Shown: piece by piece, positions 16,166 to 23,855 of the stretch
Layout of the letters: every line of letters begins with the position of its first letter
How positions within the stretch are numbered: position 1 is the first letter of the stretch
Source of the DNA: Rubellimicrobium arenae
GTDB taxonomy: Bacteria > Pseudomonadota > Alphaproteobacteria > Rhodobacterales > Rhodobacteraceae
NCBI RefSeq assembly: GCF_017916295.1
Contig: NZ_JAFMSS010000003.1
Span: forward strand, 124,001 to 188,000
Length of the DNA: 64,000 nt
Direction: 5' to 3'
Translations under genes and position numbers: made by a program
The notes under the pieces: model-generated
What the model was told of the DNA's origin: nothing
The model's input: only the letters and a program-made list of their open reading frames with translations
Databases searched by the model: none

Positions 16166-17749
16166 ATGTTCGAATACGGCCCCCTGCCGCCCCTGATGTT
16201 CGCGAGCATGGTCGTGTTCATGCTCTACGGCTTTCCCGTGGCCTTCTCGCTGGGTGCCGTCGGCCTTTTCTTCGGGGCGATCGGGATCGCGACGGATCAC
16301 TTCGACTGGGCGTTCCTCCAGGCGATGCCGCACCGGATCGCCGGAACCAACATCCTGTCGAACCCGCTTCTGCTGGCGATCCCGTTCTTCACCTTCATGG
16401 GCGCGATCCTGGAGCGCTGCGGCCTGGCCGAGGACATGCTGGAAGGCATGGGCAAGCTGTTCGGGCGCGTGCCCGGGGGCCTCGCCTATTCCGTGATCGT
16501 CGTGGGGGCCATCCTGGGCGCCGTCACCGGGACGGTGGCCGCTTCGGTCATCACCATGGGCGTGATCGCGCTGCCCATCATGCTGCGCTACGGCTACAGC
16601 GAACGGCTGGCCACCGGCGTGATCGCGGCGTCGGGCACCATCACGCAGGTGATCCCGCCCTCCCTCGTCCTTGTCGTGCTGGCGGACCAGCTCGGCCGCC
16701 CCGTGGGCGACATGTACCTCGGCGCGTTCGGACCGTCGATCGCGCAGGTCCTGATCTTCATGGCGTTCATCCTCGTCATGTCGATCCTGCGCCCCGCCTC
16801 CATGCCGCCCCTCCCGCCCGAGGTCCGGGGCGAGGCCAGCCTGGCCCTCATCCTGCGGGTGATCTGGGGCATCGTGCCGTCGCTGGTGCTCATCTTCCTG
16901 GTGCTGGGCACCATCTTCCTGGGCCTCGCCACCCCGACCGAAGCCGGGGCCCTGGGCGTCGTCGGCGCGATGGTCCTCGCGGCCATGAACCGGCGGCTCA
17001 GCTGGCCCCTGGTCAGCGAGGCGATGACAACCACGGCCACGCTGACCGCGATGGTGGTCTTCATCCTGATCGGGTCCTCGATCTTCACGCTCGTCTTCCA
17101 GGGCATGGATGGGGGCGAGTGGATCAAGTACCTGCTGTCGCACCTGCCCGGCGGTCAGGTCGGCTTCCTGATCTTCGTCAACATCTTCATCTTCTTCCTG
17201 GCGTTCTTCCTCGACTTCTTCGAGATCGCGTTCATCGTCATCCCCCTCCTCGCCCCCGCGGCCGAGGCGCTGGGGATCGACCTGATCTGGTTCGGGGTGC
17301 TCATCTGCATCAACCTGCAGACCAGCTTCATGCACCCGCCTTTCGGCTTCGCGCTGTTCTACCTGCGCTCCATCGCGCCCAAGTCGTTGCCGACCAAGCA
17401 GATCTACCTCGGCGCGATCCCGTGGCTCGGACTCCAGCTCCTGCTGGTGGCGATCGTGATCTTCTGGCCGGGGCTGGTGACGGGGATGCTCGACCGCGGA
17501 CCGAAGGTGGACCCGAACTCGGTCCAGATCATCGCCCCGAGCCTCGGCGGCGGCCTGGGCCAACCAGGAGGGCTCGGCCAACCGGGCGGACTCGGCCAAC
17601 CGGGCGGGCTCGGCCAGCCGGGCGGGTTGGGCCAGCCGGGCGGCTTGGGCCAGCCGGGCGGCCTGGGCCAGCCCGCCGGGGACATCTCGCCCCCCGCCCC
17701 GCAGCCGGGCGCTCCCGCGGGGCTCCAAGCCCCGGCCACCGCTCCGTGA
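16166..17749 (+). CDS. dctM: TRAP transporter large permease (DctM) with repeat tail
   Basis: The 527-residue protein is the 12-helix DctM subunit that drives secondary, ion-coupled uptake of substrate delivered by the binding protein. Family motifs include MVVFMLYGFPVAFSLG at the start, ILSNPLLLAIPFFTFMG, GAVTGTVAASVITMG and ATPTEAGALGVVGAM. The membrane part ends near residue 440-450. Beyond it the protein carries an unusual tail: seven copies of the hexapeptide GLGQPG (about 464-505) followed by a Pro/Ala-rich end. Such a tail is not part of the family core; it would lie as a flexible extension at the membrane surface. The gene ends opposite the takP terminator. Confidence 0.93.
   Translation: MFEYGPLPPLMFASMVVFMLYGFPVAFSLGAVGLFFGAIGIATDHFDWAFLQAMPHRIAGTNILSNPLLLAIPFFTFMGAILERCGLAEDMLEGMGKLFGRVPGGLAYSVIVVGAILGAVTGTVAASVITMGVIALPIMLRYGYSERLATGVIAASGTITQVIPPSLVLVVLADQLGRPVGDMYLGAFGPSIAQVLIFMAFILVMSILRPASMPPLPPEVRGEASLALILRVIWGIVPSLVLIFLVLGTIFLGLATPTEAGALGVVGAMVLAAMNRRLSWPLVSEAMTTTATLTAMVVFILIGSSIFTLVFQGMDGGEWIKYLLSHLPGGQVGFLIFVNIFIFFLAFFLDFFEIAFIVIPLLAPAAEALGIDLIWFGVLICINLQTSFMHPPFGFALFYLRSIAPKSLPTKQIYLGAIPWLGLQLLLVAIVIFWPGLVTGMLDRGPKVDPNSVQIIAPSLGGGLGQPGGLGQPGGLGQPGGLGQPGGLGQPGGLGQPGGLGQPAGDISPPAPQPGAPAGLQAPATAP
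17555..17680 (+). repeat. Seven tandem 18-bp repeats coding GLGQPG
   Basis: Seven in-frame 18-nt units (period 18 from 17555 to 17680) encode Leu-Gly-Gln-Pro-Gly-Gly units at the C-terminus of DctM. Units differ mainly at third codon positions (CTG/CTC/TTG for Leu, CAA/CAG for Gln), and the last unit drifts to Pro-Ala. This indicates an older expansion kept under protein-level selection rather than a fresh slippage product. Confidence 0.9.
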
Positions 17750-17764
17750 CACCCGAACCGCCGA

Positions 17765-17800
17765 AACGAAAACCCCCGGGCCGCATCGCGCCCGGGGGTT
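17765..17800 (-). terminator. Rho-independent terminator of takP
   Basis: A 10-bp perfect stem (AACCCCCGGG and CCCGGGGGTT, 17771-17780 and 17791-17800) lies 20 nt beyond the takP stop. Read on the minus strand it is followed by TTTTCGTTTCGG, a U-rich tail. On the plus strand it lies 21 nt after dctM and could also slow transcripts from that side, but without a U tract. Confidence 0.85.
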
Positions 17801-17819
17801 CGCCGTTCGGACGTCCAGC

Positions 17820-18917
17820 TCAGAGCTGGCCGGCGTTCACCTTCTGCATCATGAAGGTGTCATAGTTGTATTCGGCCACCTGCGACCAGGTGAACCAGTC
17901 CTTCCGGAACGCCTTGATCGAATCCCACAGCGTCTTGAACTCGGGGTTCGAGGTGTCGAGCTCGGCATAGACCTCGTTCGAGGCGTTGAAGAGGGCTTCC
18001 ATGATCTCGGGCGAGAAGGGCCGAAGCTGCGCGCCCGCCGCCACGAGGTTGCGGATCGAGGTCGGGTTCAGGAAGTCGTACTTCTGGAGCATGTCGGCAT
18101 CGGCCGCCTGGCTCGCCGTCCGCAGCAGCGACTTGTAGTTGGCCGGGAGCGCCTCGTACTGCTCGAGGTTGAACATGAAGTGGACGGTCGGGCCCCCTTC
18201 GTGCCAGCCCGGATAGTAGTAGTAGGGCGCGACCTGCACGAAGCCGAGCTTCTCGTCGTCATAAGGGCCGACCCATTCGGCGGCGTCGATCGTTCCCGTT
18301 TCCAGCGCCGAATAGATCTCGCCCCCGGCGATCTGCTGGGGCACGACGCCCAGCCGCTCCATGATGGACCCGGCAAAGCCGCCGACCCGCATCTTGAGCC
18401 CCTGGAGATCGGCCGCCGTGGTGATCTCGTTGCGGAACCAGCCCGCCATCTGGACGCCGGTGTTCCCGCCCGGAAGGGCGAACAGCCCCTGCTTGGCCAT
18501 GAACTGGTTGAACAGGTCGATGCCGCCGCCGTGATAGTGCCAGGCGTTCATCCCCCGCGCGTTCAGGGCGAACGGGATCGCCGCACCGACGGCCCAGGAC
18601 GGGTCCTTGCCCCAGTAGTAGTAGGCCACGGTGTGGCAGGCCTCGACGGTGCCCTCCATCACGGCGTCGGCCGCCTGCAGGCCGGGGACCAGCTCGCCCG
18701 CCGCGAAGACCTGGATCTCGAAGTTGCCGTCGGTGGCTTCGCTCAGGTACTTCGCCAGGGTCGTCGCCCCGCCATAGATCGTGTCGAGCGAGTTGGGAAA
18801 GGACGAGGTCAGCCGCCAGCGCACCTGGGGCGTGCTTTGCGCGATGGCGGGCGCCGCAAGCCCGGCGGCTGCGGCCGCGCCCACGCCGGCCTTGGTCAAG
18901 AACGATCGACGATCCAA
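17820..18917 (-). CDS. takP: TRAP binding protein for 2-oxo acids, TakP-like
   Basis: The 365-residue periplasmic protein carries a twin-arginine signal (DRRSFLTKAG, hydrophobic Ala-rich core, AIAQ cleavage). It closely resembles TakP of Rhodobacter sphaeroides, which binds pyruvate and other 2-oxo acids with a sodium ion: GELVPGLQAADAV, CHTVAYYYWGKDPSWA, HYHGGGIDLFNQF, PGGNTGVQMAGWFR and LKMRVGGFAG with the conserved ligand arginine (Arg177), and EWVGPYDDEKLGF are all present. Translation starts at TTG, 7 nt after GGAGG. It faces dctQ-dctM convergently, so binding protein and permease are transcribed separately. Substrate assignment is by similarity to TakP. Confidence 0.92.
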   Translation of the reverse strand: MDRRSFLTKAGVGAAAAAGLAAPAIAQSTPQVRWRLTSSFPNSLDTIYGGATTLAKYLSEATDGNFEIQVFAAGELVPGLQAADAVMEGTVEACHTVAYYYWGKDPSWAVGAAIPFALNARGMNAWHYHGGGIDLFNQFMAKQGLFALPGGNTGVQMAGWFRNEITTAADLQGLKMRVGGFAGSIMERLGVVPQQIAGGEIYSALETGTIDAAEWVGPYDDEKLGFVQVAPYYYYPGWHEGGPTVHFMFNLEQYEALPANYKSLLRTASQAADADMLQKYDFLNPTSIRNLVAAGAQLRPFSPEIMEALFNASNEVYAELDTSNPEFKTLWDSIKAFRKDWFTWSQVAEYNYDTFMMQKVNAGQL

Positions 18918-19181
18918 GAAAGATCCTCCCTGTTGGCCCGCTTGGTCGCGGGTATCCTGTTGTGCAGCCGAAGCTTAACGGCACCGTCCCATGCGGCAAG
19001 CAGGAGCTTCGGTTGATGCCGCAGCGTCACGGAACCGGGGTCCGACCGCCCGGTGGCCCAGCGCACCGAACCATGCGGGTGCCCCTTCGTGCCCCCGTTC
19101 GCACCCTCCGGTCGGCGGAACGGCGGAACAGTAGCCCCCCGTCGTCGTTGGAGAAACGCCAGACGACCACGGAGCCCTCCC

Positions 19182-20120
19182 ATGACCGACGCCCCCGCCG
19201 CCTCATCTGCCCCGAAATCCGGATCGGGCGCCAAGCGAGGGCGGGGATGGTGGCGCCTCCTGGTCAACCTTTACAAGGAGATGACCGAGGACCATGTGGG
19301 GCTGATCTCGGCCGGGGTGGCCTTCTACGGTCTCCTCGCCATCTTTCCGGGGATCGTCGCGGGCATGGCCATCGCCGGTCTCGTGATGGACCCCAACACG
19401 GTGGTGAGCCAACTCCAGGGCCTGTCACGGTTCCTCCCGCAGGAGGCGGCCCAGATCGTGATCGATCAGGCCGTCGCGGTGGCGGGGTCCGAATCCGGGG
19501 GCCTCGGCCTCGCCGCGCTCTTCGGGATCCTCGTGGCGCTCTACTCCGCCTCCAAGGGGGTGACCTCGCTGATGGAGGGCCTGAACGTCGCCTTCGAGGT
19601 CGAGGAGAAGCGCGGCCTCGTCCGATACTACCTGACCGCCCTGGCGCTGACGGTCGGGCTCATCATCGGCTTCCTGCTGATCATCGCCATCCTGGCGCTC
19701 CTGCCGGTCGTGCTGGCCTTCCTCCAGTTCGGCGACATGACGCAGACGGTGGTGTCGCTGCTGCGCTGGCCGCTCGTGCTCGTGGTCCTCGCGCTCGGGC
19801 TCGCCGTTCTCTACCGGTATGCGCCCGACCGCGGCCCGGTGCCGTGGCACTGGATCACGCCCGGCGCGGGCGTCGCCTGCGCGCTCTGGCTGGTCGGCAG
19901 CATCATCTTCGCCATCTACGTCCAGAACTTCGGCGCCTACAACGAAACCTTCGGCGCCCTGGGCGGCGTGATCGTCCTGCTGACCTGGCTCTGGCTGTCG
20001 GCCTATATCGTGCTCATGGGGGCCGAGATGGACGACGAGATCGCGCGCCAGGACAAGGAGGCCGGCGACTCCGCCGAGCCGGTCCGCGCCGCCAAGGCCG
20101 TGACGCCCGGGAACCAGTGA
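19182..20120 (+). CDS. YihY/virulence factor BrkB family membrane protein
   Basis: The 312-residue protein has the YihY layout: a basic N-terminus, then six hydrophobic helices (around 35-60, 95-115, 140-170, 185-205, 215-240 and 250-275). The family sequence appears in LISAGVAFYGLLAIFPG and in ASKGVTSLMEGLNVAFEVEEKR. Members were once called RNase BN by mistake; the true role is unknown. The ATG at 19182 with GGAG upstream is preferred; an in-frame start at 19053 adds Arg/Pro-rich residues without family similarity. The 264-nt gap to the divergent takP contains an 8-bp inverted repeat (CCGAAGCT at 18968, AGCTTCGG at 19005) of unclear meaning. Confidence 0.9.
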   Translation: MTDAPAASSAPKSGSGAKRGRGWWRLLVNLYKEMTEDHVGLISAGVAFYGLLAIFPGIVAGMAIAGLVMDPNTVVSQLQGLSRFLPQEAAQIVIDQAVAVAGSESGGLGLAALFGILVALYSASKGVTSLMEGLNVAFEVEEKRGLVRYYLTALALTVGLIIGFLLIIAILALLPVVLAFLQFGDMTQTVVSLLRWPLVLVVLALGLAVLYRYAPDRGPVPWHWITPGAGVACALWLVGSIIFAIYVQNFGAYNETFGALGGVIVLLTWLWLSAYIVLMGAEMDDEIARQDKEAGDSAEPVRAAKAVTPGNQ

Positions 20121-20240
20121 CTGGGCGGCGCCCCTGAGGGTCTACCGCCGACGCCGCGTGCCGACCGGGGATGCCGGCCGGCTGGAGCAACAATATTACC
20201 GTGATCTGGATGCCTGCGACATTTTCTCATCCGAATACGG

Positions 20241-20269
20241 TTGACCCAGGGGCGTTGCGCGGGCATAAG
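20241..20269 (+). promoter_or_regulatory. Sigma70-type promoter of ilvBN
   Basis: TTGACC (20241-20246) and CATAAG (20264-20269) are separated by 17 nt, a near-consensus arrangement for alphaproteobacterial housekeeping sigma. The predicted start near 20276 gives a leader that begins just ahead of the ribosome site of the ilv leader peptide. The 120 nt further upstream (20121-20240) hold an AT-richer patch near 20190 but nothing I can name. Confidence 0.7.
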
Positions 20270-20296
20270 GCCCACCGAACGTTGGAGGAACGACCC

Positions 20297-20344
20297 GTGA
20301 AGGTTCTTCTTGTAATCGTAGGGATCAGGCGCATGGGCCGGTAA
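20297..20344 (+). CDS. ilvBN leader peptide, 15 residues, rich in Val/Leu/Ile
   Basis: A short frame starting at GTG 20297 behind a strong GGAGGA site (20284-20289) encodes MKVLLVIVGIRRMGR and ends at TAA 20342. Seven of the eight residues 3-10 (V, L, L, V, I, V, I) are branched-chain amino acids, the regulatory products of the pathway. The frame is followed by an RNA hairpin (20330-20341 with 20357-20371) and then by a rho-independent terminator directly before ilvB. This is the classical layout of attenuation: ribosome stalling at Val/Leu/Ile codons during starvation should prevent termination. Too short for gene callers; confidence comes from codon content plus surrounding signals. Confidence 0.85.
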   Translation: MKVLLVIVGIRRMGR

Positions 20345-20399
20345 CGGCAGACCCATCCGGTCCCCATGCGCCCCCGAGGAACCTTCCCGGGGGCTTTTT
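20330..20399 (+). promoter_or_regulatory. ilvBN transcription attenuator (alternative hairpin and terminator)
   Basis: Two structures lie between the leader peptide and ilvB. The first pairs GCGCATGGG (20330-20338) with CCCATGCGC (20363-20371), extended by CCGG/CCGG with a bulge. It covers the leader stop codon. The second is a terminator: GCCCCCG (20370-20376) with CGGGGGC (20388-20394) plus an inner GGA/TCC pair, followed by TTTTT. They overlap by two bases, so both cannot be fully formed. A ribosome finishing the leader peptide would mask the first arm and favour the terminator. In addition AAGGTTC (20300-20306) is complementary to GAACCTT (20379-20385) in the terminator loop. Confidence 0.8.
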
Positions 20400-20421
20400 C
20401 ATGCCCAAAGGAGTTATCGAA

Positions 20422-22191
20422 ATGGACGGAGCGACCCAGATGACCCGCGAGATGACCGGCGCCCGCATGGTGGTCCAGGCCCTCAAGGACCAGGGCGTGG
20501 ACACCGTGTTCGGCTATCCGGGCGGCGCCGTCCTTCCTATCTATGACGAGCTGTTCCAGCAGAACGACATCCGCCACATCCTCGTCCGGCACGAGCAGGG
20601 GGCGGTCCACGCCGCCGAGGGCTATGCCCGCTCGACCGGCAGGGTCGGCGTCGCGCTCGTCACCTCCGGGCCGGGCGCGACCAATGCGGTCACCGGCCTG
20701 ACCGACGCGCTCCTCGACTCGATCCCGATCGTCGTCCTGACGGGTCAGGTCCCGACCTTCATGATCGGCTCGGACGCCTTCCAGGAGGCGGACACCATCG
20801 GCATCACCCGCCCCTGCACCAAGGCCAATTGGCTGGTGAAGGAAACGGACAAGCTCGCGCAGACGCTGCACGAGGCGTTCCACGTCGCCCGCTCGGGCCG
20901 CCCCGGGCCGGTCCTCATCGACATCCCCAAGGACGTCCAGTTCGCCACGGGCCTCTACACGCAGCGGGCGGATCACGTCTCACGCTACCAGCCCAAGCGC
21001 CAGCCCGATCCCGCGATGATCGAGGCCATCGTGGACGCCATGGAAACCTCGGCGCGTCCGGTCTTCTACACCGGCGGCGGCGTCATCAACTCGGGCCCCG
21101 AGGCGACGCGCCTCCTGCGCGAGCTGGTCGCGGCGACCGGCTTCCCGATCACCTCGACGCTGATGGGCCTGGGCGCCTACCCAGCCTCCGGGCCGCAATG
21201 GCTCGGGATGCTCGGCATGCACGGCCTCTACGAGGCCAACATGGCGATGCACGGCTGCGACCTGATGCTGAACATCGGGGCGCGCTTCGACGACCGGATC
21301 ACCGGGCGGCTCGACGCCTTCTCGCCGGGATCGCGCAAGGCGCACATCGACATCGACCCGTCCTCGATCAACAAGGTCGTCCGTGTCGATTTCCCGGTGG
21401 TCGCGGACGTGGCCGACGCCCTGCGGGCCATCCTGGACCTCTGGACCGCCCGTGGCCGCAGGCTCAACGCGAGCGGCCTCGCCGCCTGGCAGCAGCAGGT
21501 TGCCCAATGGCGCGCGCGCAAGTGCCTGACCTACACGCCGTCCCAGACCACCATCAAGCCGCAGTATGCGCTGGAGCGCCTCGAGGCGCTGACCAGGGGC
21601 ATGGACCGCTACATCTGCACCGAAGTCGGCCAGCACCAGATGTGGGCCGCGCAGTTCCTGGGCTTCGAGGACCCGAACCGCTGGATGACCTCCGGGGGCC
21701 TCGGCACCATGGGCTACGGCTTCCCGGCGTCCATCGGCGTGCAGCTCGCTCATCCCGACTCCCTCGTCATCAACGTCGCGGGCGAGGCGTCGTGGCTCAT
21801 GAACATGCAGGAGATGGGAACGGCCGTTCAGTACCGCCTGCCCGTCAAGCAGTTCATCCTGAACAACGAACGGCTGGGCATGGTGCGCCAGTGGCAGCAG
21901 CTCCTTCACGGTGAGCGGTACTCGCAATCCTGGTCCGAAGCCCTGCCCGACTTCGTCAAGCTCGCCGAGGCGTTCGGGGCCAAGGGCATCCTGTGCAAGG
22001 ACCCCAAGGACCTCGACGACGCGATCATGGAGATGCTGGCCTACGACGGCCCGGTCATCTTCGACTGCCTGGTCGAGAAGCACGAGAACTGCTTCCCGAT
22101 GATCCCGAGCGGAAAGCCCCACAACGAGATGCTGCTCGGCGAGGCGTCCACCGAGGGCGCGATCCAGGCCGGCGGCGCGGTGCTCGTCTGA
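20422..22191 (+). CDS. ilvB: Acetolactate synthase large subunit
   Basis: AHAS condenses two pyruvates, or pyruvate with 2-oxobutyrate, in the first common step of Val, Leu and Ile synthesis. The 589-residue protein has the TPP N-terminal domain with the activating glutamate (VHAAEGYARS, Glu66), the central FAD domain and the C-terminal TPP domain. The start at 20422 is chosen because AAAGGAG lies 7 nt upstream; an in-frame ATG at 20401 abuts the terminator U tract. An oddity: the TPP/Mg motif, usually G-D-G/A-S, reads AGEASWLMN with Glu455 in place of the metal-ligand Asp. Expression is controlled by the attenuator directly upstream; ilvN follows after 22 nt. Confidence 0.97.
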   Translation: MDGATQMTREMTGARMVVQALKDQGVDTVFGYPGGAVLPIYDELFQQNDIRHILVRHEQGAVHAAEGYARSTGRVGVALVTSGPGATNAVTGLTDALLDSIPIVVLTGQVPTFMIGSDAFQEADTIGITRPCTKANWLVKETDKLAQTLHEAFHVARSGRPGPVLIDIPKDVQFATGLYTQRADHVSRYQPKRQPDPAMIEAIVDAMETSARPVFYTGGGVINSGPEATRLLRELVAATGFPITSTLMGLGAYPASGPQWLGMLGMHGLYEANMAMHGCDLMLNIGARFDDRITGRLDAFSPGSRKAHIDIDPSSINKVVRVDFPVVADVADALRAILDLWTARGRRLNASGLAAWQQQVAQWRARKCLTYTPSQTTIKPQYALERLEALTRGMDRYICTEVGQHQMWAAQFLGFEDPNRWMTSGGLGTMGYGFPASIGVQLAHPDSLVINVAGEASWLMNMQEMGTAVQYRLPVKQFILNNERLGMVRQWQQLLHGERYSQSWSEALPDFVKLAEAFGAKGILCKDPKDLDDAIMEMLAYDGPVIFDCLVEKHENCFPMIPSGKPHNEMLLGEASTEGAIQAGGAVLV

Positions 22192-22213
22192 GCGCCGGAA
22201 AGGACACAGGGAC

Positions 22214-22780
22214 ATGGCACTGAACATCGCATCGGGCTCCACGAGCCACTCGGCCTACAACCTCCGCTCCACCTACTCGGAGGTGGTGGAGCGGCACACG
22301 CTGGCCATCATCGTGGACAACGAGCCCGGGGTGCTGGCCCGGGTGATCGGGCTCTTCTCGGGGCGCGGCTACAACATCGAATCGCTGACCGTCGCCGAGA
22401 CCGACCATGCCGGCCACCTGTCGCGCATCACCATCGTGACCGCCGGAACGCCCCAGATCATCGACCAGATCGAGGCGCAGCTGGGCCGCATCGTGCAGGT
22501 CCGCGAAGTGCATGACCTGTCCGCCGAAGGCCCGGCCGTGGAGCGCGAGCTGGCCCTTCTCAAGGTCGCCGGCACCGGGGATCATCGGGTGGAGGCGCTG
22601 CGGCTTGCCGACGTCTTCCGGGCCCGGGTGGTCGATTCGACGCTGTCCAGCTTCGTCTTCGAGATCACCGGCACGCCCGAGAAGGTGGACGCCTTTGCCG
22701 ACCTGATGCGGCCGCTCGGGCTGCAGGAGATCGCGCGCACGGGCGTCGCGGCCCTGTCGCGGGGCGCCAGGACCGCCTAG
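22214..22780 (+). CDS. ilvN: Acetolactate synthase small (regulatory) subunit
   Basis: The 188-residue subunit gives AHAS its full activity and its feedback inhibition by valine. The N-terminal ACT domain starts after a 25-residue lead (HTLAIIVDNEPGVLARVIGLFSGRGYNIESL, residues about 28-58 in two pieces) and carries the valine-site region. The C-terminal half (GPAVERELALLKV to ALSRGARTA) matches the second ferredoxin-like domain of IlvH/IlvN. It is the last gene of the attenuated ilvBN operon; the next gene starts 97 nt further on. Confidence 0.96.
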   Translation: MALNIASGSTSHSAYNLRSTYSEVVERHTLAIIVDNEPGVLARVIGLFSGRGYNIESLTVAETDHAGHLSRITIVTAGTPQIIDQIEAQLGRIVQVREVHDLSAEGPAVERELALLKVAGTGDHRVEALRLADVFRARVVDSTLSSFVFEITGTPEKVDAFADLMRPLGLQEIARTGVAALSRGARTA

Positions 22781-22877
22781 CCCCTTCCCCGTCGCGATTG
22801 TCGGCGCAACGTCGCGGCGGGTCTTCCCTCTTCCGGGGGTTCTTGGTCAAACGACCGGGACTTTGAAAGGAACGGGC

Positions 22878-23813
22878 ATGGCACCGCGCAAGATCATCAT
22901 CGACACCGACCCTGGCCAGGACGATGCCGTGGCCATCCTCCTGGCGCTCGCCTCGCCCGAGCTTCAGGTCCTGAGCGTCACGGCCGTGGCCGGCAACGTC
23001 CCGCTCGCCCGGACGGAACGGAACGCCCGCGTGGCCGTCGAACTGTCGGGGCGTCCGGTTCCGGTGATGGCGGGCTGCGACCGGCCGCTTCGGCGTCCGC
23101 TCGAGACCGCCGAGCATGTGCATGGCAAGACCGGCCTCGATGGGGCCGACCTGCCCGAGCCGACCCTGCCACTCGACCCGCGGCACGCTGTGGATTTCAT
23201 CATCGACACGCTGCATGAGGAGCCGGCCGGGACGGTGACGCTGTGCGTGCTGGGGCCGCTCACGAACGTCGCCACGGCCTTCCTGCGCGCCCCCGAGGTG
23301 GTGGACCGCGTGCAGGAGATCGTCCTGATGGGCGGCGGCTTCTTCGAAGGGGGCAACATCACCCCCGCCGCCGAGTTCAACATCTACGTCGACCCGGAGG
23401 CGGCGGACATCGTGTTCCGCTGCGGCCGTCCGCTGACCATCGTCCCGCTCGATTGCACCCACAAGGCTCTCACCACCCGCGCGCGGGTCGAACGCTTCCG
23501 CGCCATGGGCACCCGGGTGGGCGAAGCCGTCGCGGGCTGGCTCGACTTCTTCGAGCGCTTCGACGTCCAGAAGTACGGGTCCGACGGCGGCCCGCTCCAC
23601 GATCCCTGCGTCATCGCCTACCTGCTCCGGCCCGAGCTGTTCGGCGGACGGCTCATCAACGTCGAGGTGGAGACCACCTCCGAACTCACACGCGGCATGA
23701 CGGTGGCCGACTGGTGGCGGGTGACCAAGCGCGCGCCCAATGCGACGTTCCTGCGGGACGTGAACGCCGAAGGGTATTTCGCCCTCCTGGCCGAGCGGAT
23801 CGGGACGCTCTAG
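22878..23813 (+). CDS. Inosine-uridine preferring nucleoside hydrolase family protein
   Basis: The 311-residue protein hydrolyses the N-glycosidic bond of nucleosides in this family. The Ca-binding signature DTDPGQDDAVAI is at residues 8-19, followed by the usual VAGN and TLCVLGPLTNVA motifs (threonine Ca ligand), and the C-terminal DPCVIAYLL region with the last aspartate ligand. ATG 22878 with AAAGGA upstream is chosen over a TTG at 22863. The specificity (purine, pyrimidine, or ribonucleoside in general) cannot be told from these motifs. It stands alone between ilvN and selO. Confidence 0.92.
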   Translation: MAPRKIIIDTDPGQDDAVAILLALASPELQVLSVTAVAGNVPLARTERNARVAVELSGRPVPVMAGCDRPLRRPLETAEHVHGKTGLDGADLPEPTLPLDPRHAVDFIIDTLHEEPAGTVTLCVLGPLTNVATAFLRAPEVVDRVQEIVLMGGGFFEGGNITPAAEFNIYVDPEAADIVFRCGRPLTIVPLDCTHKALTTRARVERFRAMGTRVGEAVAGWLDFFERFDVQKYGSDGGPLHDPCVIAYLLRPELFGGRLINVEVETTSELTRGMTVADWWRVTKRAPNATFLRDVNAEGYFALLAERIGTL

Positions 23814-23855
23814 CGCTCGCTTGGTCCCTGGCAGATCTGCGCCTACATCCAGCGC

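Noticed and set aside
17555..17680. Possible CRISPR array or minisatellite
   Set aside because: 18-bp units have no spacers, lie in frame at the end of dctM and differ mainly at silent positions, so they are coding repeats.
16088..17752. A 554-codon minus-strand frame opposite dctM with Ala-Arg-Leu repeats
   Set aside because: The repeats are the reverse reading of the GLGQPG coding repeats; the protein is His/Arg/Asp-rich nonsense.
18968..19012. Inverted repeat CCGAAGCT/AGCTTCGG upstream of takP as a defined operator
   Set aside because: Only 8 bp with a 29-nt loop and no second copy; could be chance, so it is mentioned only as gap content.
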